Shown here piece by piece: positions 1 to 9,600 of a DNA stretch of 64,000 nt (within the stretch, counting starts at the first letter, position 1; the number at the start of each line of letters is the position of its first letter). The translations under genes and the position numbers were made by a program. The stretch is from an uncultured Aliiroseovarius sp. GTDB taxonomy: Bacteria > Pseudomonadota > Alphaproteobacteria > Rhodobacterales > Rhodobacteraceae. Below the pieces are notes generated by a model. That model did not search any database. It saw nothing but the letters and a program-made list of their open reading frames with translations, and was not told the origin of the DNA. The stretch covers positions 1 through 64,000 of the forward strand of contig NZ_CANMFT010000003.1 in the NCBI RefSeq assembly GCF_947497285.1, given 5' to 3'.

Positions 1-2
1 AT

Positions 3-125
3 ACCGTCACTGCAGAAATCAAAGCCGCCGAAAAAGAAGGAACCAAAAGAGCGGAAAATGAGGAAAATATAACGTTTGAGAAACAGCCGGGTCCCCACTT
101 CTTTTCTCTCGATGCCGCCGAATAG
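3..125 (+). CDS. C-terminal end of an unidentified protein (partial)
   Basis: An open frame enters from the left edge of the window and ends at a TAG at 123-125, giving about 40 residues. The visible tail is rich in Lys and Glu (AEKEGTKRAENEEN) and so probably helical or disordered, and ends in HFFSLDAAE. No domain can be recognised from this fragment. It runs in the same direction as the exported-protein genes that follow, 87 bases upstream of the next start, so it may be the preceding member of that group. That it is a real gene is inferred only from the uninterrupted frame and its position. Confidence 0.4.
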   Translation, partial: TVTAEIKAAEKEGTKRAENEENITFEKQPGPHFFSLDAAE

Positions 126-212
126 AGGATCGGCATCGTGCAAGCCTGCGAACCCAATCGGCCGCCCAAGTAATTGCTATGCCCTTGGTCATCAAACAAT
201 TGGAGAAAAGCT

Positions 213-1028
213 ATGACGAACACTCTCAGTAACCTCATCGGCGTCGCCCTTCTTGCGTTCGCTGGCGCAGCCGTGGCCGGCCTCAATCTGCTCAAGGATG
301 ACTTCGCACCGGTTCAGCTTGACCCAGAAACGCTGTGCCCCCTAGATACATCGCCTGTGTCTCACCTTGCGCTTCTGGTTGATCGCACTGATCCTCTGTC
401 TCCAGGGCAGACCGAAGTCGTCACGCGGGAAATTAGGAAAATTGCGAGGAATATGCCCGTTCATGGTCGCTTCACCGTTTACTTGATGACGGACGATCTC
501 AGTGAGGCAGCAAACCCTGTTTTGGACCTATGCAATCCAGGCGACGAATCCACGGTTGATCCGATGTTTGCAAATCCTCGTCGAGCTCAAACCCGGTTTG
601 AGGAGCAGTTCTCGGGTCCTGTGGAGCAACTTGCAAAATCTCTCCTGGTGGGAGCAACTGCACCTCAGAGCCCAATTATCGAAACCATTGCGATGGTAGC
701 CAACAGTTTCGCAAGCACGACAAATAGCCGAACCATTGTTGTCGCTTCCGATCTGCTTCAACACACAGCTGAGCTGTCTCACTATCGTGGCGCGATCCTT
801 GTACAAGCGGCGAAATCCTCCGCTGCAGCGGGTGAACTATCGGATGGTCGCCTAAACGATATACTCGTTGAATTGGTACCTCTCGAGAGTCGCACGTCGT
901 CTCATCGACAGGGGGACCAATTGCTAGAATTTTGGAACCTCCTACTTGTGTCGGCTGGTGCGCATCTGCGGTACGTTTCAGGAAACAGAAACGGAACCGA
1001 CCAAGCTACACAGGAAAAGGCCTTCTAA
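213..1028 (+). CDS. membrane-anchored vWA-like protein, function unknown
   Basis: This 272-residue protein starts with an N-terminal hydrophobic segment (about residues 8-24), followed by an exported part. The ATG at 213 is chosen over an in-frame ATG at 174 because GGAGAA lies just upstream and the shorter start puts the hydrophobic segment at the N terminus. The body resembles a von Willebrand A fold: a first hydrophobic strand running into DRTDPLS where a MIDAS DxSxS would lie, a helix, and a later strand ending VVASDLLQ. The MIDAS is therefore non-canonical (Thr and Asp at key places), and metal binding is uncertain. It opens the low-GC exported-protein set of the island. I do not recognise a named family. 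Confidence 0.6.
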
Positions 1029-1592
1029 AACTACGAGTAAACTTTCCATTGCGTCCGGTGTGCAGACTTCCTAGCACTGAGATTGTTTCCGTTTCATTCT
1101 TTCGCAAACAACAACCTAATCCTCAACGGGTCATTTCGTCAGGCAATATGCATGGACCGGAGTGCGCATTCCCCGCGTGCAAAGAAAGCGCCAAGAAGGG
1201 CCCAAAAGTGCGGGGAGCGTTCATTCGCCGTGCTCTACTGCAAGGTCCGCAACGCGGGACTTTGCTGACATTCGCCCAATGTCCGCTTCCGCGCTGTTTG
1301 TGTTGCAACCTAGTAGAAATGTCACCGGGTTCGCACCGTAGAAACTTTCCAGCTGGACGCTTAGAGGAGCAAAACCTGACGGAGCGGAGACCTCACTCCT
1401 TGGGCAACCCAAAGGGACAGTACCGGGTCCTCGCGCGATGAAAGAATCACGAAAGCATTCTCCGTCGTGAGGCGACTTTCTGCATAGAATTTGACAGTTC
1501 ATGAGATCGTGACCTAGAGTAAGGGATACCTCAGCTGATCATGCCCGTTGGTTTATTTCAGAGACTTTGCTTTCCGGTGAGGATACATTGAT
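1029..1592 (+). other. intergenic region, no gene seen
   Basis: About 560 bases without a convincing coding region. Short frames exist on both strands but show no start signals or recognisable protein. It probably holds the promoter for the 1593-6014 gene run. No tRNA, repeat or clear terminator was seen. Confidence 0.5.
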
Positions 1593-2327
1593 ATGTGTTG
1601 GTACAACTCAGCTATAGGAGTGTTTTTAACACTACTTTTTACCAGCGCGGTTTTAGTATCCCCTGGTATCAGTGAGGCTCAGGCTGCATGCCAAACGACC
1701 GGCGACCTTTCGTGCAGTCTATATAAACAGTGCATTGAAGAGAACTGTGGGTGTGCGAGCACTGACCATCCCTACACAGCAACCTTTGGCCCCAAGTACT
1801 GCCAACGTTTTGGATCAGAGGCTGGATTTAGTAGCTTAGGGAAACAGTGGCGAGACAAAACTTTAATTTGCTTGAAGGATAGAGTCTCGTCCTCCTACAT
1901 ATCCAACAGCGATGCAACTGGCCGGAATTGTAACTGTTCAACGATCCAATCAATGGCAATCGACTCACACAGTGAGTGCTACCTATCTGCCCCTTCCTTT
2001 TGCAAGCTGTCAGAATCGGACATTCGAACCCTTGCGCGCATAGTTGATGCAGCGGATGTTTTTGCTTTGGGTGCCGCAGGCCTAACCGAGATGGGGCATG
2101 TATTGGCTACTTGCTATTGGACAGAGAGCATTTCCAAGGGTGATCTCATCACTAGAGCGTTCGTCTCTGAAACCCTCCAAGAAGGAACGGAAGTTGCTTC
2201 TAAAGTTGTAATCGAGGTGTTCAAGCAAGCTGTACGGTTTGCGGCCTTCCAAGCGCAGGAAGCGGCGGAAGAGGCATTGGAGAGCCTTTATCGTGAGTTC
2301 TTTCCGGAAGGTCCAACACTGCACTAG
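1593..2327 (+). CDS. exported Cys-rich protein with stanniocalcin-like spacing
   Basis: The protein has 244 residues. A hydrophobic signal peptide ends near residue 32 (SEAQA|ACQ). The mature part contains about a dozen cysteines in its first 150 residues, implying disulfides and an extracytoplasmic location. The order of motifs resembles the stanniocalcin family of secreted glycoproteins: a cysteine-bearing helix (LYKQCIEENCGC), an aromatic-rich segment with YCQRF, then GKQWRDKTLICL, a Cys before TIQSMAIDSH, and ECYL followed by FC. This likeness is pattern recognition, not an alignment. The C-terminal 80 residues are helical and cysteine-poor. It is the first gene of a tight run of exported proteins; function unknown. 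Confidence 0.6.
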   Translation: MCWYNSAIGVFLTLLFTSAVLVSPGISEAQAACQTTGDLSCSLYKQCIEENCGCASTDHPYTATFGPKYCQRFGSEAGFSSLGKQWRDKTLICLKDRVSSSYISNSDATGRNCNCSTIQSMAIDSHSECYLSAPSFCKLSESDIRTLARIVDAADVFALGAAGLTEMGHVLATCYWTESISKGDLITRAFVSETLQEGTEVASKVVIEVFKQAVRFAAFQAQEAAEEALESLYREFFPEGPTLH

Positions 2328-2349
2328 TAGATGAAAGAGAGTGACAGAT

Positions 2350-4107
2350 ATGCTTAGGTACGCGCCGTTTCTCGCCCTGCCGTTTCTCCTAGCCACTAAT
2401 CCCGTCCTTGCAGAGGATATGATTTGGTTAGACTACCCTCAAGAGGGCGTTGTGCTTGGACAGGGATACAACCTGCTTCAAGATAAGGTGGCTTATGGCA
2501 ATTGCGTAAACTTCGTACCTGTTCAAGACCCATCACAGCACATTAACTTTCGCTTTGAAGAGGTTAACTCTCATAGTGAGGTTCAGAGTAGAACTAAGAT
2601 TAGTGCGTCAGGTTCTATGAGGATGGCGATACTAAATGCAAGCGCGAGACTTCAGTTTTTGAGTGATGAAAAATTCAAACTAGATACCACCAAGTTCATT
2701 TTGAACGCAGAGGTTACAAATTCGTCGCTTTTTGCCGCGCCGTCGGTTTCCTATAAAAGAGGGGTTAGTTTGCCCGACGCTCCCGTGGAGAACGGGGGAA
2801 AATCAACGAACTGGCGACAGGTTGCTGTCGACAATGATTTTCGAATAAGCACACGAGGCAATGCGCTGCAGAATCATCAAAGATGTGGGCATGGATTTGT
2901 TGCCGCGATAATAAGCGGTGCGGCTGTAGACGCGTTTCTTACTTTTTCAAAGTCTAACGCAGAAGCTCTAGCAGACATAAACGGAGGGCTAAAAGCCGAT
3001 ATCGCCGGGATATTTAAAGTGTCCGGTTCTTTCGAGCAAAGGCAATCTAGTGTCGCGCGTCAGGACAGTACTTCAGTCTCACTTTTTCGATATGGAGGCG
3101 AAAGTGGGTCCATCGCGTATGACCTGGCGGGGCTAAAAGATTCGATCCGTGAGCTTACTCAAGACGCCGCCGAAGCTCCCAAACCAATTCGGATTGGGGT
3201 TTTGCCCTATAGCGCTCTTGATAATCAACCTGACGTTACGCAGCCGATCTCGGCGTTCGACTATTCCCCTGAGATAAACTCATACTTCCTGGCGCGGGAT
3301 GTGTTTGAGAAAACAAGTGATGCAATCGATGCCTTTGCTGAGCAACCGGCAAATCCTCTAAACCGAGATGAAAATACCCCGATTGCCATTGCGCGTGAGA
3401 TACAGAGCTACATTGATCTTAATGATCGTGCAATGCGCCTCGCATCAGAGTTGTCTAATGCTCTGAGGCTCTGTCAGGGAGTGATAACAGACGTCAATAT
3501 CATTAATGCTCAGACGTTGAGTGAGGGCACAGTATCGGGAGAAGAATCCGTTGGGCAAGAAGCTTCGTCTACAACCAGATTGCCATTAATCGCGAATGCC
3601 GCTTCAACGGATTCGGGTAACGATCAACTTAAGACCTTCTCGGACTTGGCAAGCATCGTTGATCCGATTTCAGACTCAACACTTCAAGCGAAGTATGACG
3701 CATGTAGGCCTTCAAGATTTGGGTCAACAATAAATACTCCAAGCTTCTTCTATGATGCGATCTTAACTTCGCTCGATTTGGCTGCAGAAGAGCTCAGTCT
3801 TCGTCCAATATACTGGCAAGACCTAGGCGTTCGTGTCCAAAACGAATTCGTCGAAGCAGCTAAGCTGAAAGAATTACAGGATAATCCTGCGCAAGCGCAA
3901 AGCAAATACATTGAGATTTTTCAGGAGTATACACGGAACTACAGGGCAGATAGTTTCCGGCGAGATATCTGTTCATCGGATTTCACCCACCCAATCTGCA
4001 CTTTACCAGACACCGCTCAATGGAAACTCAAGGCCGTTCTTGATTCAGCGGCCATGAAGGTAGATGTTGTTCAGATTGGACAGGTGACGGGGGTTTCCGA
4101 TGGCTAG
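2350..4107 (+). CDS. large exported protein, possible MACPF/CDC-type pore former
   Basis: About 585 residues with a clean signal peptide (LPFLLATNPVLA|ED). The ATG at 2350 is preferred over the GTG at 2341 because GAAAGAGAG sits about 8 bases before it. Features that recall membrane-attack-complex/perforin proteins are LGQGYN followed by a Cys near the mature N terminus, Ser-rich beta-type sequence with many short polar strands, and a segment RCGHGFVAAIISGAAVDAF near residue 180, which sits where MACPF proteins carry their Y-G-T-H...GG signature. The following stretch (about residues 205-250) is small, polar and alternating, as expected for a membrane-inserting hairpin. The C-terminal half is helical with no recognised domain. 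The assignment is a hypothesis; the gene itself is solid. It overlaps the next gene by 8 bases, indicating translational coupling. Confidence 0.45.
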   Translation: MLRYAPFLALPFLLATNPVLAEDMIWLDYPQEGVVLGQGYNLLQDKVAYGNCVNFVPVQDPSQHINFRFEEVNSHSEVQSRTKISASGSMRMAILNASARLQFLSDEKFKLDTTKFILNAEVTNSSLFAAPSVSYKRGVSLPDAPVENGGKSTNWRQVAVDNDFRISTRGNALQNHQRCGHGFVAAIISGAAVDAFLTFSKSNAEALADINGGLKADIAGIFKVSGSFEQRQSSVARQDSTSVSLFRYGGESGSIAYDLAGLKDSIRELTQDAAEAPKPIRIGVLPYSALDNQPDVTQPISAFDYSPEINSYFLARDVFEKTSDAIDAFAEQPANPLNRDENTPIAIAREIQSYIDLNDRAMRLASELSNALRLCQGVITDVNIINAQTLSEGTVSGEESVGQEASSTTRLPLIANAASTDSGNDQLKTFSDLASIVDPISDSTLQAKYDACRPSRFGSTINTPSFFYDAILTSLDLAAEELSLRPIYWQDLGVRVQNEFVEAAKLKELQDNPAQAQSKYIEIFQEYTRNYRADSFRRDICSSDFTHPICTLPDTAQWKLKAVLDSAAMKVDVVQIGQVTGVSDG

Positions 4108-4876
4108 AGCCAACGTTGCCTCCCTCATTTTCTTTGGCTACCTTGTCAGCACAACAATGCTATTCCCCCAGTCTATCGTGGCTGAGACAACGGAACTATC
4201 GTCAGCACCAAGTGCTGGAGTTATCCCTGAGCTTGCCGAGCCCAAAGTCGAGTGCACAATTGATGCTCCAAAGAATTTTGTGGGCAAACAATCTGGCCAA
4301 TCAACGGATCAATTGCTCACCATTCGATTTGGCAACTGCAATGCTAAAGTTTTGCCGGATGGAACGACAACTCTCTCAGTGGATGTATTGGTAGAGTTGT
4401 CGCAATCTGGAAACGTACAGTTCTGCAATAACTTTGCCGTTGCTATGCTATTTGAGGTTGCTTCAGGTACAGAAAACTTTGCATGGCCTGCGGAGAGAAC
4501 GCTTGTCTCCGACTTAGATGTTGAAAATATCTATGGCGATAGAAGATCCTTGGGATTGTTTGGTTTGCATTCTAAGCCCCCAACCGGTGTAGTTCAATTA
4601 TCAACACTTTTTGGCTCTTTGGGAGACGGTGTGCCTAGATATGATAATATGTTCTGGGGCCGAGCGATTATTCTGCAGGAGAACTCGCAAGGTGAATTTG
4701 CTCGAACCCTGCGCGAACGGCTTCCAATATCTGCAACTGGTGAGACCAAAGCAGATCATACGATAAAACTGAGCGCCAGAGCTTTCGCGCCAAGAGGTCT
4801 TTGCACCTTTAAGGGAACCGATGCGAACAGTCCTGGTGATGAAGCGGCCTTGATATTTAGCGCGGCGGAAAAATAA
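4100..4876 (+). CDS. exported protein of unknown function
   Basis: This 258-residue protein starts inside the end of the preceding gene. A hydrophobic N-terminal segment ends near residue 28 (QSIVA|ET), so it is probably secreted or periplasmic. Four cysteines in the mature part could form two disulfides (CTID, GNCNAK, FCNNF, LCTF). The rest reads as beta-rich sequence (TTLSVDVLVELS, AVAMLFEV). No family is recognised. Its overlap with the pore-former-like gene and the direct abutment of the next start at 4877 suggest all are made together and may act as a secreted complex. Confidence 0.6.
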   Translation: MARANVASLIFFGYLVSTTMLFPQSIVAETTELSSAPSAGVIPELAEPKVECTIDAPKNFVGKQSGQSTDQLLTIRFGNCNAKVLPDGTTTLSVDVLVELSQSGNVQFCNNFAVAMLFEVASGTENFAWPAERTLVSDLDVENIYGDRRSLGLFGLHSKPPTGVVQLSTLFGSLGDGVPRYDNMFWGRAIILQENSQGEFARTLRERLPISATGETKADHTIKLSARAFAPRGLCTFKGTDANSPGDEAALIFSAAEK

Positions 4877-5437
4877 ATGAAATTGAGATTCTTATTTGTA
4901 GCTGTAGCAGTCCTCCCATGTAGCGTGTCTCTAGGTCTGGCTGATGACGTACGACGGGTTCCTGCCAACTTGATTGGTATGCCGGATGTGTTGGCTTTCG
5001 AAGTACTGGATACATTAGGTATTAGTTATCAGGTGTCACACTCTGGTGAAGTTCTATGCCCGGACAAGGCTCAGTTTTCATTCGTTCATGATGCAGTACC
5101 ACCGGTTGGTACTGTTCTGGACAGTGATATGCCGCTTATTGTCTTGTTCACTCGCCCAGGCGAACCAACTATCCCTGCCCCACAAGTTGTTGGATTGAGC
5201 GTAGACGAAGCACGTGGCGTTTTGCAGAGAAGTGGGTTCCAGATGAACTTGCGTAAGCAGGAAGCGTTTCGAGATTTGGGTATGAAGTGCACGTACCTCG
5301 CATCTAGTGGCTATGACGAAGTTATCGATGCGCAAGAGCCGCTACCACTTGCACCGAGTTGCCCCAGGTCAACGATAGCGGCGATAGATAGGGAGAAAAC
5401 TTATGTGGCTAGAGCGACGGATTGCATCGAGTATTAG
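4877..5437 (+). CDS. exported PASTA-type repeat protein 1
   Basis: The protein has 186 residues with an N-terminal signal peptide (about residues 1-22, ending LGLA|DD). Two segments fit PASTA-like repeats: NLIGMPDVLAFEVLDTLGI near residue 32 and PQVVGLSVDEARGVLQRSGF near residue 97, the second with the typical P-x-V-x-G-x-S...A...L...G pattern. PASTA domains usually bind peptidoglycan or muropeptides, most familiarly in Ser/Thr kinases and penicillin-binding proteins; here they are free-standing and exported. The start abuts the previous stop, and the 3' end overlaps the next gene by 35 bases. The downstream gene is a paralogue, so this is a local tandem duplication. Confidence 0.6.
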   Translation: MKLRFLFVAVAVLPCSVSLGLADDVRRVPANLIGMPDVLAFEVLDTLGISYQVSHSGEVLCPDKAQFSFVHDAVPPVGTVLDSDMPLIVLFTRPGEPTIPAPQVVGLSVDEARGVLQRSGFQMNLRKQEAFRDLGMKCTYLASSGYDEVIDAQEPLPLAPSCPRSTIAAIDREKTYVARATDCIEY

Positions 5438-6014
5438 AGGTTTGGTATCGGACAGCGCTTGGGCACTCTGCGCGGTTTTTTTCCTTGGAAGTGTTTGTAC
5501 GGCAAATGCCCAATCTGAAGGCGACGCTTCGATTGCAGTACCAATGGGAATAGTAGGTACTCACCATCTCTTGGTCGCTGAAGTGCTCGAAGAGGCTGGG
5601 ATCGACTTCCAAGTTAGTTTCGACAACGATGTGTGTTCATCAGTCTCGCGAAACGAGGTGTATAAGATCATTCCAGGCGAAGGCGAAGTGCTCTCTGGTG
5701 ATAACCCTCTTGTCGTACTTCGAGTGCTTCGCTCGACAAAACTTGTGACTGTTCCTGACTTGTCGGGTCTCTCTTTGGAGTCGGCACGTGGTGCGGTAGA
5801 AGGAATAGGTCTCCGCTTCCATGATGGAGGCTCCAAGGGACCGAGACGAGGCGATTGGTGTGGCATTTACACAGATCGGCAGACAAGTTCAGACGTTAGA
5901 CAGCAAGAGCCTGAGTCTGGTAACTCGCTGGCTTGTGGGGAGACTGTGACGGCATACAAAGAGTGGTGGGGCACCTGGCAGTCTCAGCGCGCTTCAAATG
6001 GGCAGTGCATGTAG
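5403..6014 (+). CDS. exported PASTA-type repeat protein 2
   Basis: This 203-residue protein is a paralogue of the preceding one, with the same layout: a hydrophobic export signal ending at ANAQ near residue 37, a first repeat (VPMGIVGTHHLLVAEVLEE) and a second, clearer PASTA repeat (VPDLSGLSLESARGAVEGIG). Shared features include the phrase GI-x-(Y/F)-QVS after repeat 1, a single Cys soon after it, and a Cys-containing loop before the C terminus. The start lies 35 bases inside the previous gene. The tail is Trp-rich (EWWGTWQ). The two proteins may form a pair binding cell-wall material or the other exported products. No known operon of this composition comes to mind. Confidence 0.6.
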   Translation: MWLERRIASSIRGLVSDSAWALCAVFFLGSVCTANAQSEGDASIAVPMGIVGTHHLLVAEVLEEAGIDFQVSFDNDVCSSVSRNEVYKIIPGEGEVLSGDNPLVVLRVLRSTKLVTVPDLSGLSLESARGAVEGIGLRFHDGGSKGPRRGDWCGIYTDRQTSSDVRQQEPESGNSLACGETVTAYKEWWGTWQSQRASNGQCM

Positions 6015-6648
6015 GTATGGCAGTATATTTCTCTAAGACGCAGTGTGTGACCGACCCACTCCCACAATTTGCGAATTGAAGCGATACACTATCTTCATTA
6101 TTGTCGTTCTTTAGACAGTCGGTTTTGATGCAGCCTTGGGCTGCCTAGCATCTGAAGAATCCTAGAGGGCTCAAGAACTCATGTGTAAACCTGAATATTT
6201 TTGAGCCTTTTTTAACACGCTGATGGAGGAGCCGTCGTTCGCCGCGGGCTGACTAAGGCACAGGTTGGGCTCAAACCGGCCGTCCGCTGCAGTGTTCGCG
6301 AATGACCGCTTTTGGCTGTTCGCGGCCATCCGCTGTGGCTTCCTCAATTCAATTCTAGCTTTATGCAGTAAAAGGCTCCCACTCCGTTCCGTAGAAAAAC
6401 CGAAAAAGCTTGTGTCCTACCCCTACCTCATCGAATTGAAGGGGGGAGTTAACAACAACAACCCAAATCTCAACACTTGAGAGTCGTTTTATATCCCTGT
6501 GCCACGGGGTGCGAATTACCCCCATGCGGAGGCAGGTCGGAAAGGACCCAAGCTTTCTTCTCACTCGGTGAACTGGGCGAATTCCGGACCTTCGCCGCAA
6601 ACGCGAGTTATTGCTCAATAGTTCACCAAAGCGGACATTGAGATCTGG
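6015..6648 (+). other. intergenic region between exported-protein genes and STAND gene
   Basis: About 630 bases without a convincing gene. It holds a hairpin (6127-6152, GATGCAGCC arm) and a terminator-like structure at 6168-6213. Near 6277-6337 two related stretches (GGCCGTCCGCTG and GGCCATCCGCTG) flank a GCGAATGACCGCTTTTGG phrase, a type of degenerate repeat often left in roseobacter islands. The region separates convergent transcription units. Confidence 0.4.
6168..6213 (+). terminator. terminator-like hairpin after the PASTA genes
   Basis: GGCTCAA at 6168-6174 pairs with TTGAGCC at 6201-6207, followed directly by six Ts (6208-6213). The loop is long (26 bases), which weakens the call. 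Position 150 bases after the last exported-protein gene fits an end of that transcript. Confidence 0.4.
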
Positions 6649-9600
6649 CTAACCATCTATTTGGGCTTGAATGATCGAGATAACTTGTTGGTAGTCGGTA
6701 AACTCGTCTATCGAGGCATAAATCTGAAGTGCTTGAAGAGCGCGGATGGCTCTGTCGTTTTCTCCTTCATTCAAGGCCCGCTGAGCTTCGGTGAAGTACC
6801 GACTAAACGCTCCACTATTCAACATTGTTTGCCTCCAATCCACTGCTTCAGACGATGCTAGAAATCGCGCCATCTGGAGCGCCTCATCGAGAAGCGTATG
6901 CGACCCTTGCACGTATCTAAGGATTGGGGTGTCGACAAACGCGCCAGCATGCAGCTTCTTTGTCACTTCGTGGGGAAATTCATTTGCCGCCTCGATCATC
7001 CTGCGCGCCAAGGACAACTCAGCGCTCGCCCTATCAATGTCGCCTGAATTCAAATGGTTCTGGAATTCACTGCCTAGCTTGTTCAGAGTGATTTTCACTA
7101 GGCCGTGCTGTGGCTCCGGGAACCTACAAGCCAATTCAGCAGCTTCCGTGAATAACTGTTCAGACGACTGTCCAAGATCGTACCGAGTGGCATATCCAGT
7201 CAGGTTGCCCAACATCATTGCAAATGCCTCGGCAATCTGTGGGGTGTTGATCGTTGTGGTGTATTCCCGACAACGCTCTAAAACTTCGCGAATCTGACGT
7301 GCTTGGTCGTCACCTGAGAACCCGCTAGTGATTTGCACCGCAGCCTGTACATAGTGCAGCGTCTTCAACGGATCGTTAGGTTGAATTCCGGCTCCGCGCC
7401 GCCGGATCGCTTCGGTACGTTCGAATTTGTATTGCCAGTCCCTGTTCGGGTCGTGGACCGCCATCACAGTCAGGCCGAGATCAATGCGGTCAAGGTTGGA
7501 CGACTGGAAGACCATCGGTTGGCCATTTCTTTCCAACGTCGAAAGTGAGCCAGCCAAGCCGCGAATCTCTTCCGCCCAATCTCTTGCTGTTCGTGAGTTG
7601 TGTCCATACTGGAACAGCGCGGCGACCACGTTAGCACACAACCCTTGGAACGAAAAAATTGTTGACCCGTATCTTGCGCCCCCAGCAAGATTCAACGAGG
7701 TGGTAAGCTCTGCAAACAGGTCTCGCGCCGGTTCAATGTCGCTTTGTCGAACAGAGAGCAGTCGAAGTAGTTGATGTTGAAAAATTTCGACCAAATGCGG
7801 CCCAAGCAAAGCGGTTTTGTCATCCTCTCCAAGTTGACGCCATGCCTCGATGACAGCGCTGCAGTACTCCGTTGGAAGAAGATTTTGCAGAAAATCTGGA
7901 CTTGCAGAAAGCGGTTCAATCTCGACAGTTGGACGGAGCTGAATTTCGGCAGGCACGATCCGCAGGTCATTGTTCGGGAATAGAGCCAGAATCTTGCCAA
8001 ATATGGCCCTCTCAATAAATACCAAGTCTCCGGAAGGTGCTCGGAGTTCACTCAGGATGTTTTTGTACGTTTCGATCCTCTGCGACTGTGGCATGGGGAT
8101 GGTTTCTAGTGAGTTCGCAAACGTGGCGAGATAGGCCATCCGGGATGGATCGTCGAACGACCAGTCACTGACAGCATAATTCAAGCTAGGATGGTCAGGG
8201 AAGGACTGGCCACAGCGATACAAAAAATTGGTAAACCCAGACGCGTTGAGCTCGTACGCTCTTTGAAAAATTGTCGGGCGTGTCCTCGGAGTCTCATGTC
8301 GTATTGCGTCCAACACATACAACTCGCCAAAGACATCCGGTTGTAGTGGCTCGTAGCTATGCGGGAGATGCACGGCTCCGATCATGCGAGCCACCTCTTC
8401 ACTGCAGTCCATCTGATCGAGATACTCTTGTGTTTCAGGGCGCAGCTGACTCGGCAAATCCTCCATCGAAAAGCCGCCAGTAGCAGTAGCAAGAACTAGG
8501 GCGTCGTGCGCCTCACGCGGCACAACTTGCCATCTTCGCTGGTTCTCTCGCTGCAGCATTTGGCGGATCGCTTCCATGAATTCGCCAGCTGGAAAGTCAT
8601 CTATTGCGTCCAAGGTATTCGGCAGTCGTTCCAGTACCAGACCTTCGTTGCGATATTTGTGGTTTGCTACCCAGTTCCCGATGTTGGGCACATGTTCAAT
8701 TGCGCTTAACCACCCTGAGTATTCTCGTTCGATAAGAATCAGTCGCACCTTATTCACGAAGCGATCAGATTGGCTGGCCGCGAACAGGCGTTGGAACAGC
8801 AATTGGATTTCTGGCTCTCGGCCAAGCGCATAGTCAATGACGATGAATGTGTTTTTATCGGGCAACCAATCTGAAAACGGAAAGGTAAGAAGATCACCTT
8901 CCAACCAACCCCAGTGCCAACCTTCAAGGCTAAGGCAGTGTTCCAGCAGCAAACGTGACTTGCCCGATAATCCAGGTCCAGTGACGTGCCACCAGCTAAA
9001 TGGCTCACCGCTTTCTGTGAATTCCCTTAACTGTGCGAGCTCTCCATCACGACCGACGAACTCACTCAAACGTTCATTGAACCGGAGTTGTCGAAATCCT
9101 TCTGGGTTATCGGTGCAATCCTGTGGATCGAGGAACGGCTGCGGAAGGTTATCGAAAAACGCCTGAGAGGCTCGGACAAGGTTGGGGGTAGTCGCGTCTT
9201 CGAGAATTGTAAGAATGCGGTCTGCGTAGTACCACTCAACCGAAATGCCGGCAGCCTTTAGGTCAGCAACAACACGCCCTTGTTCTGCTGTAAGCGCGGT
9301 AGTCGTGTCCGGCGCAACACCAGAAGAAAAGCAGTAGATTTTGTCCAGTTGGTATTCTCCGTCCTGGACAGGCTTGATGGCCTTTCGAAGTTTTTGGAAT
9401 GCATTTCCATTCTGGCTACCGTTTTGGCTGTGCTTGGCCTGAAAAGCGACCCATTCGCCGCTGGCAGTTTGGATTGGGACATTCTCAATACCTGGATACT
9501 GAGGCGGGCAAGTCAAACTGCCGGGCTCTACTGCAGCCTCGTGGCAAAACAGGCGACGCGCGACGTCCTTCTCAAAAATGATCTCCTGATTGTCTTGGGA

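Noticed and set aside
932-1441. 169-residue open frame overlapping the end of the vWA-like gene and the intergenic region
   Set aside because: No ribosome binding site, composition unlike a folded protein, and it overlaps a well-supported gene.
6265-6480. 71-residue frame in the 6.0-6.6 kb gap
   Set aside because: No start signal and built on degenerate repeat-like sequence.
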